From Siniperca chuatsi (lineage: Eukaryota; Chordata; Actinopteri; Centrarchiformes; Sinipercidae): a stretch of 64,000 nt of DNA. The notes beneath the pieces were generated by a model. It was not told where the DNA came from. It made no database searches and saw only the letters and a program-made list of their open reading frames with translations. The translations under genes were made by a program, and so were the position numbers. How positions within the stretch are numbered: position 1 is the first letter of the stretch; every line of letters begins with the position of its first letter. Location: NCBI RefSeq assembly GCF_020085105.1, contig NC_058047.1:22028001-22092000 (forward strand). The letters are read 5' to 3'. Below, piece after piece: positions 45,715-59,600 of this stretch.

Positions 45715-47914
45715 ACCCTGAAACCTATCCCCTACTATAGACTATATGCTACAGTAAAGCCAAAAAACATTATACATAGGCAACACATGCTGCAACTGTG
45801 GCTTGCTTTCCTGTCAATACCATTCAAGTTTTTAAGCAGTCCAGTAGAGACAGCAATATGTCCTGTCCATAACGTGTGTGAGAAATACTGGAGCTGATGA
45901 TGGTGGCACAGAGAAATCTTTCGTACAACTATAGCATGTGCTTTGTTTTGCCACAACACATAATCGCATTATGTGACTGTGTGATCATTTTCCAACACTG
46001 ACACTGTTATGTCACCGTAACTCGTCAATCATGCATCTATTATTTCCCACTTGTGATATGATATACTGTATATGATTTTAGTTGGACTATTGCCCACTAT
46101 AAAAATTACAAAAGGCCAGATTTCATTCACCTCTTTGTCTCTCAGGTTACCTACAGTATGTATGGTTAGATCCATCCTGATGGGGTTGACTTGTAAATTG
46201 CTGCTTTATTATCACATGTGTGAAGGAGCCGATGACATGAATTCACCTGTAAAGAACACACAGATGATTTGTGAACGGTGTTGAAATGAAACGTAGTGAT
46301 CAGTGCAGGCCTTCGTGTTTTTAATCTTCGGACCTAAACTGAGATTGATGTCACTCAATGTAAAACACACTTTTAGAAAAAGATTTTATTTATTCACAAG
46401 AAAACCAAAATGATTTAAAATTTTAACTCCTTAAATTCCTGAAAATTCATAATGCCTTCCTAACTTTTCTTTATGTACACACAAACGTATAACGTAGTTC
46501 CTGTGCTGTGCTACACTTGATCGCACTTCTTATTTTCATGTAAATGCTTTTAAATCAGCAATCTACAGGAATCATCCGCTGCAAAGGAAAATAAAAGCAC
46601 TTTGACATACAGCTATCGATCACACATGGCAAAACCATCATAAAAGAATGCCTCTTTAGTGTTATTGCAAACATACAGAGTGACAAGGCGATCAACAGCC
46701 ATTTCATGTTGTGAAACTAGTGCAGTTTAACTTAAGACTCGATAAAGGTTGGACAGCCAATATCCCACAATATCAAAGAAAACACCTGCTTCTCTACAGC
46801 GCTCTTCACTCTGAACCTCCACCGACACTAAAACAGCCTGAAACATATCCATGATTAAATACAATATCGACTACAGTAATTAAAACTCTCAAGTTACAAC
46901 TTGCAGGTACTGTATGAAAGCTTAACCTGGTTCTGACATTTAGGATCAGAAGCTGGTGCTAAAATCATGTTTACATTACAGCTGTACAACTTAATCGATT
47001 ATAGACTTGATTACTCACTACTACATAAGATTCAAGATATTCAGTGAATAGAAAGGCCTGCCAGTTTTCATTTAGAGCATTAAGGAGCAGTAAGGAAGTC
47101 AAATCACACTTTAGTACTGAAAATACATGATAAACAGAGTGACTAGTCTTGGATTTCTTGTGTAGGATTCGTTGTTGCAGCACCTCAGAGGTTGATTTTA
47201 CTTAATATGATTTCTAGGATTTTTCACAGCTTTACACGATGGGCTTGTTCCATTTTAGTAGAAAAAATTTTAAGTGTCTGTTTGATGCTTAAAAGCAGTT
47301 GGTGGCCAGCACCAAATATAGCAATCATTTTCTCAAAGACATTCAAAGAACATTTGTCTGACATTAGTACCTCCTTAACTGCATAGTATGATGGTACATA
47401 CATCAACAATCATCTGAAGTTAGATTTAGCATTCAAATAACCCTTTAAAAAAAAAAAAAAAAAAAAATCACATTCACATTCATATATATTACGGGCTCAG
47501 ATTCTGAATAAAATAGCTAAGCATTCAATTACGTTTCTCTCATTCCTGATCGAGTACACAGAATGACAGGATAGAAGAGAATGAAGGCTAAATTGATGAT
47601 TTGCAGTTGGCAAAGCAAACACAGAGCAGATGGGAAATATGTTCTAAGTCTATGGTTGGGAGAGTATGCGCTACTTTAGCTAATGAGGTGAACACAGGTT
47701 GTGGGTTCATGTTCTATGAAAGGTCAGCCTGTAGCCAGTGTATTGTGGGACAGTTTGCTATAACCTCAGGTGGGCGACCTATAGGGTTGTGTTTGATTAA
47801 GTAAGAGCTCAGATGTGTTTAAGGTCACTTGAGTGCTCACTGGTGGGAGGGAGTGAGGGAGGGTATTTTTCCCTTAACTGAATAAAGGTGAGACATTTAG
47901 CTCTATGACAAGGT
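45715..47914. other. Convergent spacer, CYP2 gene D and hook1 3' UTRs
   Basis: Both neighbours end here. TTTATT signals near 46385 (AATAAA on the minus strand) suggest a hook1 3' UTR of about 1.5 kb. A poly-A run of about 21 bases lies at 47447-47467. No further gene or recognisable transposon is seen. Confidence 0.5.
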
Positions 47915-50900
47915 CTACTTGGAGTTAGTGGCAGGCACGCTGATGGAGAGTGCCCGGCGTGGGGCGTTTGAGACTTGCCGCTGCTGGGACAAGAAGGACT
48001 GACCGGGGGACACCACGGAGGAGGAGCAGCCACCCAGTCGTGATTCAATTGCCAACTTCTGAAAGTTCAGACTCTAAGGACAAAGAAAGACAAATTTGCA
48101 GTATACTTGGGTGTTGATAATGTCATAAAAGGCAGGATATAAATCATTTTACCTTGTTATACCACGCTGTGACGATCAGCTTTTCCTCATACTCTCTCAG
48201 TCTGGCCTGCTCACATTGACGCTACAGAGGCAAATCAATCAAACATGAGTTAAGCTTGAAAACCAGTCCTTTAAAAAAATAAAATAAAAATAAAAAAGTA
48301 CTGTACGTTCACTACGAACGAGTCAAAAAGTAGATTTACCTCCAGGTTGAGAATCTGCTTGTCCCGATCTGCTAACTGGTTCCTCAGAGAGTGGATCTCA
48401 GCGGTGGCTGGGTTTAGTTTAGGATCCAGCGCTCGGATCACCTACAAGCAGGAAAAGAAAGGACAGTTCTGAACACAAGTCAGATCACAGTACTGGACTC
48501 AACCTTGCGTTTCAAGGAATAACAAAACTGGAATAAAATTGAATAAATAAATAAAAAAGAAATGATACTCATCACTCACATTGCGAGCTTTCTCCAGGTA
48601 CATTTTGTACCTCTCTTCCATGGCCCTCATGTCATCATCCTTCTTCTTCAGGGCAGCCATCAGCTCATCCACCTTCAAGGCTTAGAGGCCAGGAAGAAAT
48701 GAGGTTTCACTTTCACAGTCATATTGTGCTGTTGTGTATTGATGCAGCATTGCAGAGACGGTTACATTTTCCACTTCTGAGGTCGCAGTAGTGGTGTCAT
48801 ATTGGCAAAATCAGATGCGTGATTGGAGACTTACAAGTTTGAGTGTTGTCAGGCTGAAGGTCCTCCAGCAGCTCTTTCTTCTTCATGATTTCGTCCTGAG
48901 CCTCGTTCAGCTGGACCCTGAGGAAACAAATGCCGTTTCTTTAACTCCCTCTACTGGAGAACACGGTCATTCATTTTATGTCTCAACTTTTATCCAAGAA
49001 CCCATAATTCACACTTACATGTGCGCATCAAGTTTCCGCTTCAGGTTTGACTGAAAACAAAAAAGAAAAACTGATTTTAAAGCTTCAGCTAATACATTAC
49101 AAAGGTTACATTTGGTTAATTAATTGTGCACTGCAAACACATATAAAAAAAATTCCCCCAGTTAAACATTTTGACTGAAAACATAAACTAATGTGACTTC
49201 CTTCCATAATGTCATGCCAGCACAAAGTCTAAACAGCCTAATATGATTATAACTCTTTTCTCTGTATTGGTGCCAGAGCTCCTGGCACACTCACATCATC
49301 GGGTTTGGCCGCCTGACTCTGCAGAGCCCTCTGGAGGTCCTCGACCTGCTGCTGCAGCTCACTGATCCGCTCTCGACTCAGTCTGCAGATTGATCACAGT
49401 GAATAGGAAGGAAACATTAACAAAAGAATGCATTTAAAAAAGAATCTAACATGATGCATTAGCACACAAAACAGAACAGAGCTAAAGCTCAAACAAAGCA
49501 AAGTATCAACAGCAAAGCAGCCGATGATTATGGAGAAAAAGAACCTCTATCACGTCGACCTGTTACAAAGACTTAACTGCTAACCTGTTCTCAGTGTCCA
49601 ATTCACTGCGTGTCTTATGTGCTTCCCCCAGCTGAGCTTGCAGTGAAGCGATCTTCTCCCTCTCACATTCCTCCTGCTGCACTCTCAGCATCTTATTCTC
49701 GTGCTGCAGCCTGATGAACTTTTCTCTGAACAATCACACAAACAAAGTCAGTGTTAACACACACACACACCACACTGGAGCAGAAAGTAAAAAAATTCTA
49801 CATTGTCAGAAGCAGCGTCTATTACCTGTACTCAATGGGTATTAACTCAGCTGCCAGGTTATCATGGCTGGGGCTGCCAGAAGGAAGCATCCCTACATGA
49901 AGAAAGTATGCGCATTTCAGAATATCAAAGTGACAAGTGGCTAAGCAGTATTACTGTCAGATTTGAGTATCAAGTGAGATACCTGCTTGGGCGAGCTGGT
50001 GCTGTTGAGCCTGAGTGCATCGCAGCTCCTCATTGATCTCCTTCAGAGACTCTCTCTCAATAATGATTCTCTAGTGGAGGGAAAGACATTATAAAACAAC
50101 AGTCCAAATGTTAGTGAAGACGTTACCACAGCTAGAGTAAAAAAATAAATAAAACTTCTTTCTGACACATTTCAAAGGCTGCCACACCTCTTTCTCTTTC
50201 ATCACAGTCTCGTGCTTTTCCCCTAACTTCTTCATCTCAAAGGCCAGGTTGTCTGCTCGTCTCGTCTCCTCAGACAACTTCCTGTGTAGCTCCTGGACCT
50301 GACATACAGCATGCGAAAACACGTTACATATAAAACACATGTTCGGCTTTAAGAAATCAATAACAGATTCATAAAATTTGAGTTTTATTTTAGTGTGGAA
50401 TTTCTTTGCACATCATTTACCTGTCTCTTGTACGTCTCAAGCTGAGCGCGGGCAGCGTTGGCCTTGCGCAGTTCTTCCTCCAAGCTAACAGTGTTGTGCA
50501 TGTAGGTCATGTTATTCTCCTCCAGCAGCTTCATCTGCCTCTTCAGATCACCTAAATTCTCCAGCTTACGTTTGTACGTTTCCACTGAGGCCTCCAGCAT
50601 CACCACCCGATCTGAGCAGTTCCTACAGTATGTCAATACAAAATACATTAATATCAATTTTCAAAAAAACCTATCATTGAATAACTGACACCAAACGGCT
50701 TAATTTTTCTATCTTTAGGCTCTAATCCGGGGTTTCCACTAGCATGGACGAAGAATTTTAGCATTTCCCCCCCATTAAAATTAGTGTAATAATTTACAGT
50801 TTAGAGTTATTTTACTTAATGTTGGAATATTACATTGTGTGCTGATGTTGTTTTCCTATTTCTTTTTGTTTGTGCTCATGCAAAAAGTAAACCTACTCTC

Positions 50901-52468
50901 TCAAAGCCATTTGTATGCAGATTTTTGTTCCAGCCATCAGCTAATTTCACTGATTAGCACACCCTCAACCAAACAAGAGGAGCTAAACATAAGCACCTAA
51001 GTGGCCCAGGTGTCTGCTAGTTTCTCATTAGGAGGCAACAAAAGATGTCTGTTTGTATGCTGCTCCTTAAAGAAAAAGTAGCTGAAATAAAAACTGGTTA
51101 CTCTGTCTAGCCTTTTTTAATATTACTTTGTTTATTTTTGTGGTCTGTACTCAAAATAAAAGAAAATACTTTGGCAGACCTGTTAAACCTGATGCAGTGC
51201 ACCTCCCCCCATAAAACACAAACCTCAGAACGTCCAGTTCATCTTTGAGAGCTCGAGATTCTTCTGCCAGGCTGGTGAGCTCGTCGTTACGGTGCTGAAC
51301 CTCAATCAGCTGCTTCTCCAACTCTTCACAGTGGATGCGGTAGTCATCCTTAGCGGCCTCCAGCCTAAAAGACACAAATACATATAATAATAAAAAATAA
51401 AACCACTATCCACTTCTGGCTAATATCCTGTCGCAGGAAAATAAAATGCACCCATGCCATGACTGCAAGCCGGATGACACCCCCGTCATCGGCCGGATTA
51501 CAAACAACAATGACAATTCATTTCGGGAGGAACTCAACAATCTTGTTGATTGTGCACAGAGAACAACCTACTGCTCAATGTCAGCAAAACCGAGCAGCTG
51601 AGTGTTGATTTTAGGAAAAAGGAGGCAAAGACACACACCCCTGTTTACATCAGTGGAGCAGGTGGAACAGTTTTAGGTTCCTGGGAATCAGCATCACAGA
51701 GAACCTATCATGGACATCACATATCTCCACCCTGGTTAAGAAAGCTCAGAAACAGTTGTATTTCTTTAGAAAACTTAATAAAGCAAAATTCCCGTGCCAA
51801 GTTCTTTACAGAGGAGCAATAGAAAGCATCCTGACCGGAAACATTACAAACTGGCATGGGGTGTGCACGGCCCAGGACCGGAGGGTTCTGCAGCGGGTGA
51901 TTAAAACCGCTTAGAAGATCACTGGTACCAACATACCGAGAATCAGTGATATTCAACTCCACCTCATCCTCTGCACTCCACCATAAATAAAATGACATGG
52001 AACTTTCTGTTATGCTGGTTTTGAACATTAACATACCACTACCTTTGTATATGTATATAAGTAAATGTATATATTGTTTTATTTTTATTCTATTTTAATT
52101 TAAAATATTTGTATATATGTTCTGTGTGTGTAGCGTGAAAGGAGCTACAACTTTCATTTCACAGTGCAGCCCTGTGTTGTAGAATGACAAAAAAGTACCT
52201 TGTATAATGAGGTTGATGCAGTACACTGAAAGTGACACACCTGAAGTTCTCCTCCTGCAGCGCCTCAAACTGTTGCTGCAACTGGCTGTGTTTTCTTCCT
52301 GAGGGTGTGCTTGGGTCGTCAAATGTGTCCAGCTGATTGGCTCGGTCTGTTAGGACGTCATTCTCGGCCAATAAGCTGTTCCGTTCCTCTTGAAGAACAG
52401 CCACCTGTCCAGGCACAATAAGGTTTAGACCTGCTCTCACAAGTGAAACAATTAACAAAGTTAAAGTG

Positions 52469-52529
<61 letters not shown>

Positions 52530-53840
52530 TGTGTCAGTCAGCAGGAAGACTTTGTGATGTTAAATCTCTCTTTGGTCAGTTATTTCATGCAAAGCAGCAG
52601 TCACATCTGAGCATCGAAAGACACACCACTCCCATTACAGATAACTCTTCCTCTCCCAGCTGTTAATCAGTGCAGTTAATCCATGCTGGAAGCATGACAG
52701 CACAGACAAATTGGACTTTAAGTAAACACGTTAATACACGGCTTGTTAGTTTCACTTCTCACCCATCATTTCGCTGATGTGTTTTTTTTCCAACCTCCAG
52801 ACACTGGACTATTAGCCCGAGATTAACATGTCATTGTTTAAAAGTCCTGCATACAACATGTCTACAAACTAGAAAAAACAACCCATACAATCAGTGTCTA
52901 ACTTTAGAAGCTACACGTTTAACTGGGGCTGGGATACATGGTTGATCAATATCATAATAAAATAACAATATTTTCCTGATACATATATATCGCAATATTG
53001 CAAATATATCCAAAATAACATGATAATAAATTTGATGTACAATTCATGCTCCACTGTCATGCATTACAATGAACAAAACTTTTCACACGTGTAAAATAAA
53101 GAAAATTCAGTCATTAAACTCATTTTGTTGCTCCCAATGTTTAGTTTGCTTGGAATTTAAAAAAAAATAGACGACAAAATTTTGTAAATGACAAGATTTG
53201 ATGATCATCATCAGAAGAATTAAACTGAAAGCTTATGAAAAATAATACTGAATTACTGTCCAGCCCAAACTTTAACTCCATTGCTTTTCCTATGAACTAT
53301 AATGTAAGTCTTAAATAGACCAATATGAATTACAAAATAATGTGATGCTGCTTTTACCAAAAGAAAATGACGAAATGGTTATTATGACAGACAGATGTTT
53401 CTGGGTGAATTACTGAAATAATACCACAGAATATTAAAACACACACTGCATGACTTGTCTGAACAGAATCCTGATTGAGCCGTCTGTTAGCTGAGTTAGA
53501 GTAAACATTTGAGCAGCTGGTTTAGATGGGTTTAGTTTTGCCGAATGGTCAGCCAAGTTGGACTTACCTCGCTGCGGCGAGAGATGAGCACGATTGGTGA
53601 CAGAACAAATCAATCTGTCGAGAGTCCAGTTGAACAGTTGATCAGTGCCTATGTTAAACTTAGTCTTCCTGTACAGTGCTGAGTGAGGCCTTCTAGCAGT
53701 GGCAGAGCACGGGCCGGTTGCCACAGTGGGACCAGCAGAGCCCAGACTGTAAGCCCACAGTCCTTCTGCCACAGCAGCTCCAGACAATAGACCCAAGCAT
53801 TACAGCGAATTACACAACTCCTGTTTACACTGTGCCACAG

Positions 53841-53902
<62 letters not shown>

Positions 53903-56900
53903 AAAAACATGGAGATTTGAATATCTGCAACTTACTGAAGGCACTGAGGCTAGACAGCTGTAAATGAATCATATTAATGTATTTTTTTTCTGTAGAAAGC
54001 GTGTGTATAAGCTCTGTATTCACCTGTATGTCCAGCTCTTGACAGCGTTGGGCTAATGCTTCCTTCTCTGCTAGAAGTTCGGCGAGGTCCTCTAGGGCTT
54101 TTTTTAGCTGGACACATGAAGGAAAAGCAGAATTAACTAACAAGTACATTTACATAACTTATAGACTGGTTCTACCGCAAGACTCTGGTCAGAAGGCTCA
54201 GAAGTCTTTAAAACTCTTCTTTAAGCATCACCTCCTTTTCATGGATGGCCATGTTCAATTTTTAACCAATGTTAAGCTTGTTACACAGGACTCATCCCAC
54301 AGTCTATCTGCCTGTTCAGGCAGCTGATGCCCAGAGCTCTCTGTACAGTGGTCATGCTTATCCTCAAACAGATCACCTTAAAAAATGCCTGGGTGACTCG
54401 AGGTTGGAGTGACTCCTTTGAAATGGTAATGTTGAAGTTCATACTGAGAGCTGAAACTGACAACAATTTTGATCATCAATTTGCTAAGTACTGCCTCTCA
54501 AAAAGGTGAGGATTTACTTGCTTTTCTCCATTTCATTTCATAATAAATTGAACCCCTTTAGGCTTTTTGACTGTTGGTCAGACAAAATAAGCAATTTCAA
54601 ATCTTAAGATGATTTATAGACCAAATACTTAACTGAAAAAATTACTTAGACATTAATTGCAAATAAAAATAATCATTGTACAAACTGGGAATTAAGAATG
54701 TATCTCCAAATTTACTTACTTAGAGAATTTCACAGCAGAAAGTAACAACTTTGTTAAAACAATAGGAAGTCCTCCCGGTTGGGAGTCTCTGTAGTAACAA
54801 CACTGACCTGCTGTTCCAAGTCCCCTGACAGTTCTGCTCCAAATGTGGCCATGGTCTCTTTACTCATGAGCTGAAGAGGAAAAATGTCACTGGATTTATG
54901 GATTACACAGACTCATTAGAATAGCTGCAAAGCTTCAACCTATTTTACCCAAACACAAGTATACCCTCTGCCCTCCCACAACACCAACTACTGCTGCGGC
55001 TGAAGTCCCTTTGAGACACTTTGGCTTTGTTCAGACTGCAGGCAAATCAGATTTGTTTCTCAAATCAGACAGACTGTCCGCATTGTTATTTGCAAGTGAT
55101 CAGGTCGGATTTGTGTGTCCAGACATCACCAACCTATCTGCATGGGTTGATGTGGTAACGACGTAGGAATCAGTAACTACGTACGCTATGGAGATCCGTC
55201 ATCTCGCCCTCCAAACAATCGTGCTGTCAAGTCGCGGTGCAGAACTCCTCAACTGCTGAGTTTGTGTGGTGCAACGGAGGAGTTCTGCACCGCGACTTGA
55301 CAGCGTGCAGCATGGATTCTGTTCTGACGCTTCATGGATGTATTATAATAGCATCCATGAGCTGCTCTGATGAACTTCCGTCACTCTGGATTTAACGTCA
55401 TCGTTGTGTGTCGTGTTGCGAGCGAAGCAAAAGACACTTTGAAATCCTATTTGAGTGTCCGGACTGAGACGCATCTGTAGAAATTCGATTTGCAAAAATC
55501 GCATTTCATGTGGTTTTTGGCTGTCCAGACTTTCTAAAATCAATCTGGATATGCCAAAAGACTGATTTGGGCTGGCAGTCTGAACAAGGCCTTAGAGACA
55601 AGTTAAAGTTAAACTGCTCAGCCAAGCTTTTCTGGATATTTTGAATATCTCTAAGTGAAGGAGACACATATTAAGATGGACTGACCTCCTGGATGGCTGT
55701 CATGACAACATGCTGCACTGACTCCTCCAACGTCATGATGATCTGGATGTATTCTGGCAACAGAATGAGAGAGATTCATCAACTACACACACTGACTGCA
55801 TCGTTTAGAATTTAGAAGCGTTTCTGTCCCACTTCCAAATGTAACACAGCTGTCATTGATTTCCCAGCCAGGCTGCTTGACGGACTCTGCCTTTGTCCGT
55901 GGCTTGGGAGGGCAATAATTAAACATTGTTCAGCTGACGGCCTTAACCTAACTGGATTTTGATGGCACATGTATACTGTAGATATTTGAGTAACTGTTTG
56001 TGTGCACAAATGGTGTGTAACATAGAAGCAGTCCAATACCTTGTTTACGCTCACATCTGACAGCACAGCCCAGTATGAGCTGCAGCAGCCTCCCCAGCTC
56101 CACAGGGTCTGAATGCTCTGCCGCCAGGGCCAGATCTGGCAAGGGGAAGTCTGAGATTTCCTGGGCTAAGACCTGATGGTGCAGAGAAAGACATAACAGT
56201 GAGTCAAACTGCTCTGAGCTAAACTGGTAACAGTTTTGCTACAACTAATGATGAATAAAATATTTCGATCATGTGTCGATTTAGCAAAATGTATGTAAAA
56301 AAACTGCTGGGCAACAGTACTACATGTACTACTACACATATTGTGTACCAGGCTTGAGCTGCTTGATGCTTGTTTTGCATACTAGGCTAGTGGGGTTTTG
56401 CGCTACGTAAACAATGCCTACTACAACTCCCACAAGAATTGAATGAACACACAGAGTGCGACTCTCACATCCAGCAGGTGCTTCTTCAAACCACCTGACA
56501 ACTGTGCAAACACAAGGGAGGATATTGTGCCACAACCTACCTCATTATAATAATCAACCACCATCTGAAGGATCTTCTTCAGGTTGTTCATCTGAGATCA
56601 CACACAAGATTATGAAATGTTATGAACTTGGTTTATAGTCAAAATGGGGACAAAGAGAACAAACTCACAACAGAGATTCCCTTTAAACATAATTTATGTT
56701 CATGCAATGACTTTTTAAATGTACACAAGTGAAAATAGGCCATCTTCACAGCAGACATTTTGACTTGTCATGGTAGAAAAAGTTAATAATAACATTAACG
56801 ATGGCCCTTCTCTACTCTAGTGTCCCAGTAAGCCCAGCATGCACAAAACCAGGACCCTTAAACTGAAGCAGCTAAATGGAGTTCAGACATTCATTTTATT

Positions 56901-58177
56901 GTTTACACCTGTGCTTTTCCTACTGTGACATGTCAAAATGTCTTCTGTGGAAGAGGTCTATCGGGGAGGGAAAAAAAAACAGCAACAGGGAAACACAGTC
57001 ACAGCCAAACAGAGGGAGATAGAATGGCATGCATTTTGCTTTTCTAAATCACCTTTACATTACATATAGCTGACATATTTGGACAAACATACATGTACAC
57101 ATTTCGCCAGAGGAGTCAGAGCGCGGGGTCAGAGTGCAGGCTAAGCCAGGAGAGGCACCCTTGGGGCAGGCAGGAGGTCAGTGTCAAGGGCAGTTTGGCA
57201 GGGTTGAAGCAAACAGAGGATTTAGCACACAGGGGGTTCAGCAAAACATGAAGAGTAGAGTCAGAGAGGACAGATAGGGGACGGGGAAGACAGCACTGCT
57301 ATGTACCTTCAGTCTCCATTTATCCTCAATGTCTGTTTTGATACGACTGAGCCATCCATCAGTGAACCAAGCTGGGTCTCTGCAGCACACGGGGCATAAA
57401 AAGACACACAGAGAGGAACAACAGTTAATCTACACATGACTTCTCAATTAACTGTGTGCAGTTCAATGTCAAAGTCTTCTAGAGAATATTAAGTGTTGCA
57501 GTTTGCTTTCTCTCAGCAGTTATTTCCTACAGTACCCAGAATTACTTTTTAATAACCCCTAGAAAAACAGGAGTGTTCTTTCATTCAGCTGTGGGTTGCA
57601 CATGTAGGAGGAGGGTAACAGTGATAGTAAAAGCAACTTAAAGGGAGTTTTTCCACAAAGAAAACAGTGAGTCTCACCACTCACAACACAACATGCCCCT
57701 CTACTGTAGCTTTGTTACATTCTGAACTCTCAAGGTTGCTGTCTGTGGAGAACGTGGTATCTCCTTCTGTCACTGGTGCCGTTTGGTGAATTTAAAAATC
57801 ATTTGTTGTTGTTTTCAGTGTCTGTTGTTCGAAATCTGATGTTTGCTGTTGATTTACATTGCAAAAAATGGACCCAGAAATGCATTATCCAATAACATTT
57901 GTGTATATAATCAGGACTCTTACAAAATGTATTAGAACAATGAATTGCGACTGAGTGACAAACAAAATCCTTTACTTTAGCTTTTTTTTTGCCAGGATTT
58001 ACATGGTGCATAGTTCAGTTTGTCTTAGAGAAACTTAAGTACCAGGCTACCACATGTGATATGGTGGTCTATAATAATTTGAGCCAAACCAGAATGGCTG
58101 TAAATAAATAATGTATCTGCAGAGTAGCCAGATATCATGATTAATGGTACAGATCTCTACAACCTATATGCTATATT

Positions 58178-58211
<34 letters not shown>

Positions 58212-59600
58212 TGCTCTCACATTTGATGCAGTGCCTGTGACATTGCCGCTCCACTGGTCAGCTCCTCCACTGTTCTGCAGGGTGCAGGAGTGTTGAAGGT
58301 CTGCAGCTGAGAGGCAGAAAACACGGCATCATCATGAGGACCGGTCAACAATCCATGGAGAGTACAAGGCGAATAAAACTATGTGAGGGAGGTGGTGACA
58401 TGCAGAAGCACACTGCATTGCACAAGCTATCACTTAAGTGTTTCTCCAAAACACCGCAGATGTGCTGAGGTGCTGTGTACCTGCATCCAAACTGCTACAA
58501 GGGAGGAATGAGTAAAGCAGAGAGGATATAATAGGGGACAGGGATGCACTTCTGGATGGATAGCAGGATGAGAGATGAGACTGTATTTAATAGTGGCAAA
58601 GACACCACAACAAGAACTGTCCAACTGTGTCCTGTACACATCCTGCTGTTTATAGTGATTACCAAGCTTATCTCAAGGCTACCGGTTTGAGGTTCACTCC
58701 CACCGACCTGTGAACGCTTCAGTTCCAAAATGAGATAACCACCATTTGAAAACATTGACATGTAGCATTAAAATTAAGTCCACTGTTTGGGGACAACTTT
58801 TAAATGTTGTCCTCCTAATTGGACATAAGGGTTTTTTGGCATGAAACCCTGGTGGGCTAACTTGATCTAACCTCTTACTTTGTGATACTGTTGTTCAACA
58901 AGATAACTGATGTGGCTGTGATATAGCCGCAGGATTTAGATGTGAGATGAACCTGACACGAGATCTAATTAACAAACCGCTTAGCCTATTAAGGTAGCCA
59001 ACAAAACGTGGATTCAAACCCATGAAGAAGAAGTCAGCTAAGTTATGTCTAAGGTAAATAAAAAAGAAGGTAACTATTGCTGGTGTTAGCTACATTTAAT
59101 CTGTTACATAATGTTAACAAAAGATCCAAAGAGCGACATTCCACAAATATCTCCTGGTTAATGGGATTAGCACTCTAAATCTGGCGACTAAACTGAAGGA
59201 TATTGTTGTCTTTGTAGCTCCTGAGTGGTAACTTCATATTTGTTAGCCTGCAGTGCCAGCTCCCTGCTCCTCGCCTAGCTACACGTCGGACTGACAGTGA
59301 CAGCGTCTGTCTATGAAATGAACAACAGCTGCAGCTGACGCTAATCTCCGTAATAACGACGTACAGCAGTTGCTGTTAGACTAACTGACGACCATCTGTG
59401 CTCGTTCATATTTGTCTCATTTTCTCTCAGCTGATAAGAGACTGTTTTCGTTGACACCCCCACCCCTACCACCTACAAACAGGTAAGCGAAATCGCCTCC
59501 ATGGTTTCCTTCTGTCAGGCGACACATTCACGTAACGCTGAGCAAACAAACTCACCCATATTATGAGGCTCTCGGTCAGTGCCGTTTTATTCTCGTCCAT
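47915..59600 (-). CDS. hook1: Hook microtubule tethering protein 1
   Basis: Cytoplasmic adaptor linking dynein/dynactin and microtubules to endosomal cargo. 22 coding exons, all in phase, 716 aa (human 728): 59600-59556, 58306-58221, 57379-57307, 56591-56541, 56172-56040, 55753-55686, 54870-54808, 54107-54024, 52404-52241, 51364-51224, 50622-50421, 50298-50188, 50070-49983, 49892-49826, 49725-49585, 49382-49295, 49050-49019, 48917-48835, 48680-48580, 48441-48340, 48221-48153, 48073-47915. The N-terminal Hook (CH-like) domain (about 1-165) has LQTFNTPAPC and DPVELGRLLQLILGCA. Long coiled coils (about 170-620) carry LEAAKDDYRIHCEELEKQLI and YMHNTVSLEEELRKANAAR. The C-terminal part has LREYEEKLIVTAWYNK and LAIESRLGG and ends in SVPATNSK. 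The sequence is closer to HOOK1 than to HOOK2 or HOOK3. Introns hold a LINE fragment, a foldback element and several microsatellites. Confidence 0.95.
51440..52195 (+). mobile_element. LINE fragment, CR1/L2 group (possibly Rex1 type)
   Basis: Encodes the C-terminal reverse transcriptase region: CTENNLLLNVSKTEQLSVDF, then in a shifted frame FLGISITENLSWTSHISTLV and FFRKLNKAKFPCQVLYRGAI, then SILTGNITNWHG. The end of the element carries GGAGCTACAACTTTCATTTC, a 3' tail typical of fish non-LTR elements. It is 5' truncated with several frame breaks and is therefore inactive. It sits in the hook1 intron between coding exons 9 and 10, antisense to the gene. Confidence 0.82.
52474..52526 (+). repeat. 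(TA)n microsatellite
   Basis: About 26 uninterrupted TA units in hook1 intron 8. Confidence 0.97.
53842..53900 (+). repeat. (GT)n microsatellite
   Basis: About 28 GT units with one GC interruption near the end, in hook1 intron 8. Read on the minus strand it makes an apparent (HT)n peptide, which is not a gene. Confidence 0.97.
55023..55591. mobile_element. Inverted-repeat element (MITE-like) with internal perfect hairpin
   Basis: Ends GGCTTTGTTCAGACTGCAGG and, on the other strand, GGCCTTGTTCAGACTGCCAG are inverted repeats of about 20 bp that continue as imperfect pairing (CAAATCAGATTTG near the left, CAATCTGGATATG near the right). The interior contains the 28-bp perfect hairpin listed next. 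Non-coding, in hook1 intron 6. No clear target duplication was found. Confidence 0.78.
55223..55304. repeat. Perfect 28-bp inverted repeat (hairpin)
   Basis: Arms 55223-55250 (begins GCTGTCAAGTCGCGGTGCAG) and 55277-55304 are exact reverse complements, with a 26-base spacer. They are GC-rich compared with the surroundings. In hook1 pre-mRNA this would form a strong stem-loop. Confidence 0.97.
58172..58208 (+). repeat. (TG)n microsatellite
   Basis: About 18 TG units in hook1 intron 2, a few bases from the exon 2 donor at 58220. Confidence 0.95.

Noticed and set aside
53649-54149. 166-codon minus-strand ORF with a (TH)n run
   Set aside because: It joins a true hook1 exon (54107-54024) to intron and a (GT)n microsatellite; only the exon is coding.
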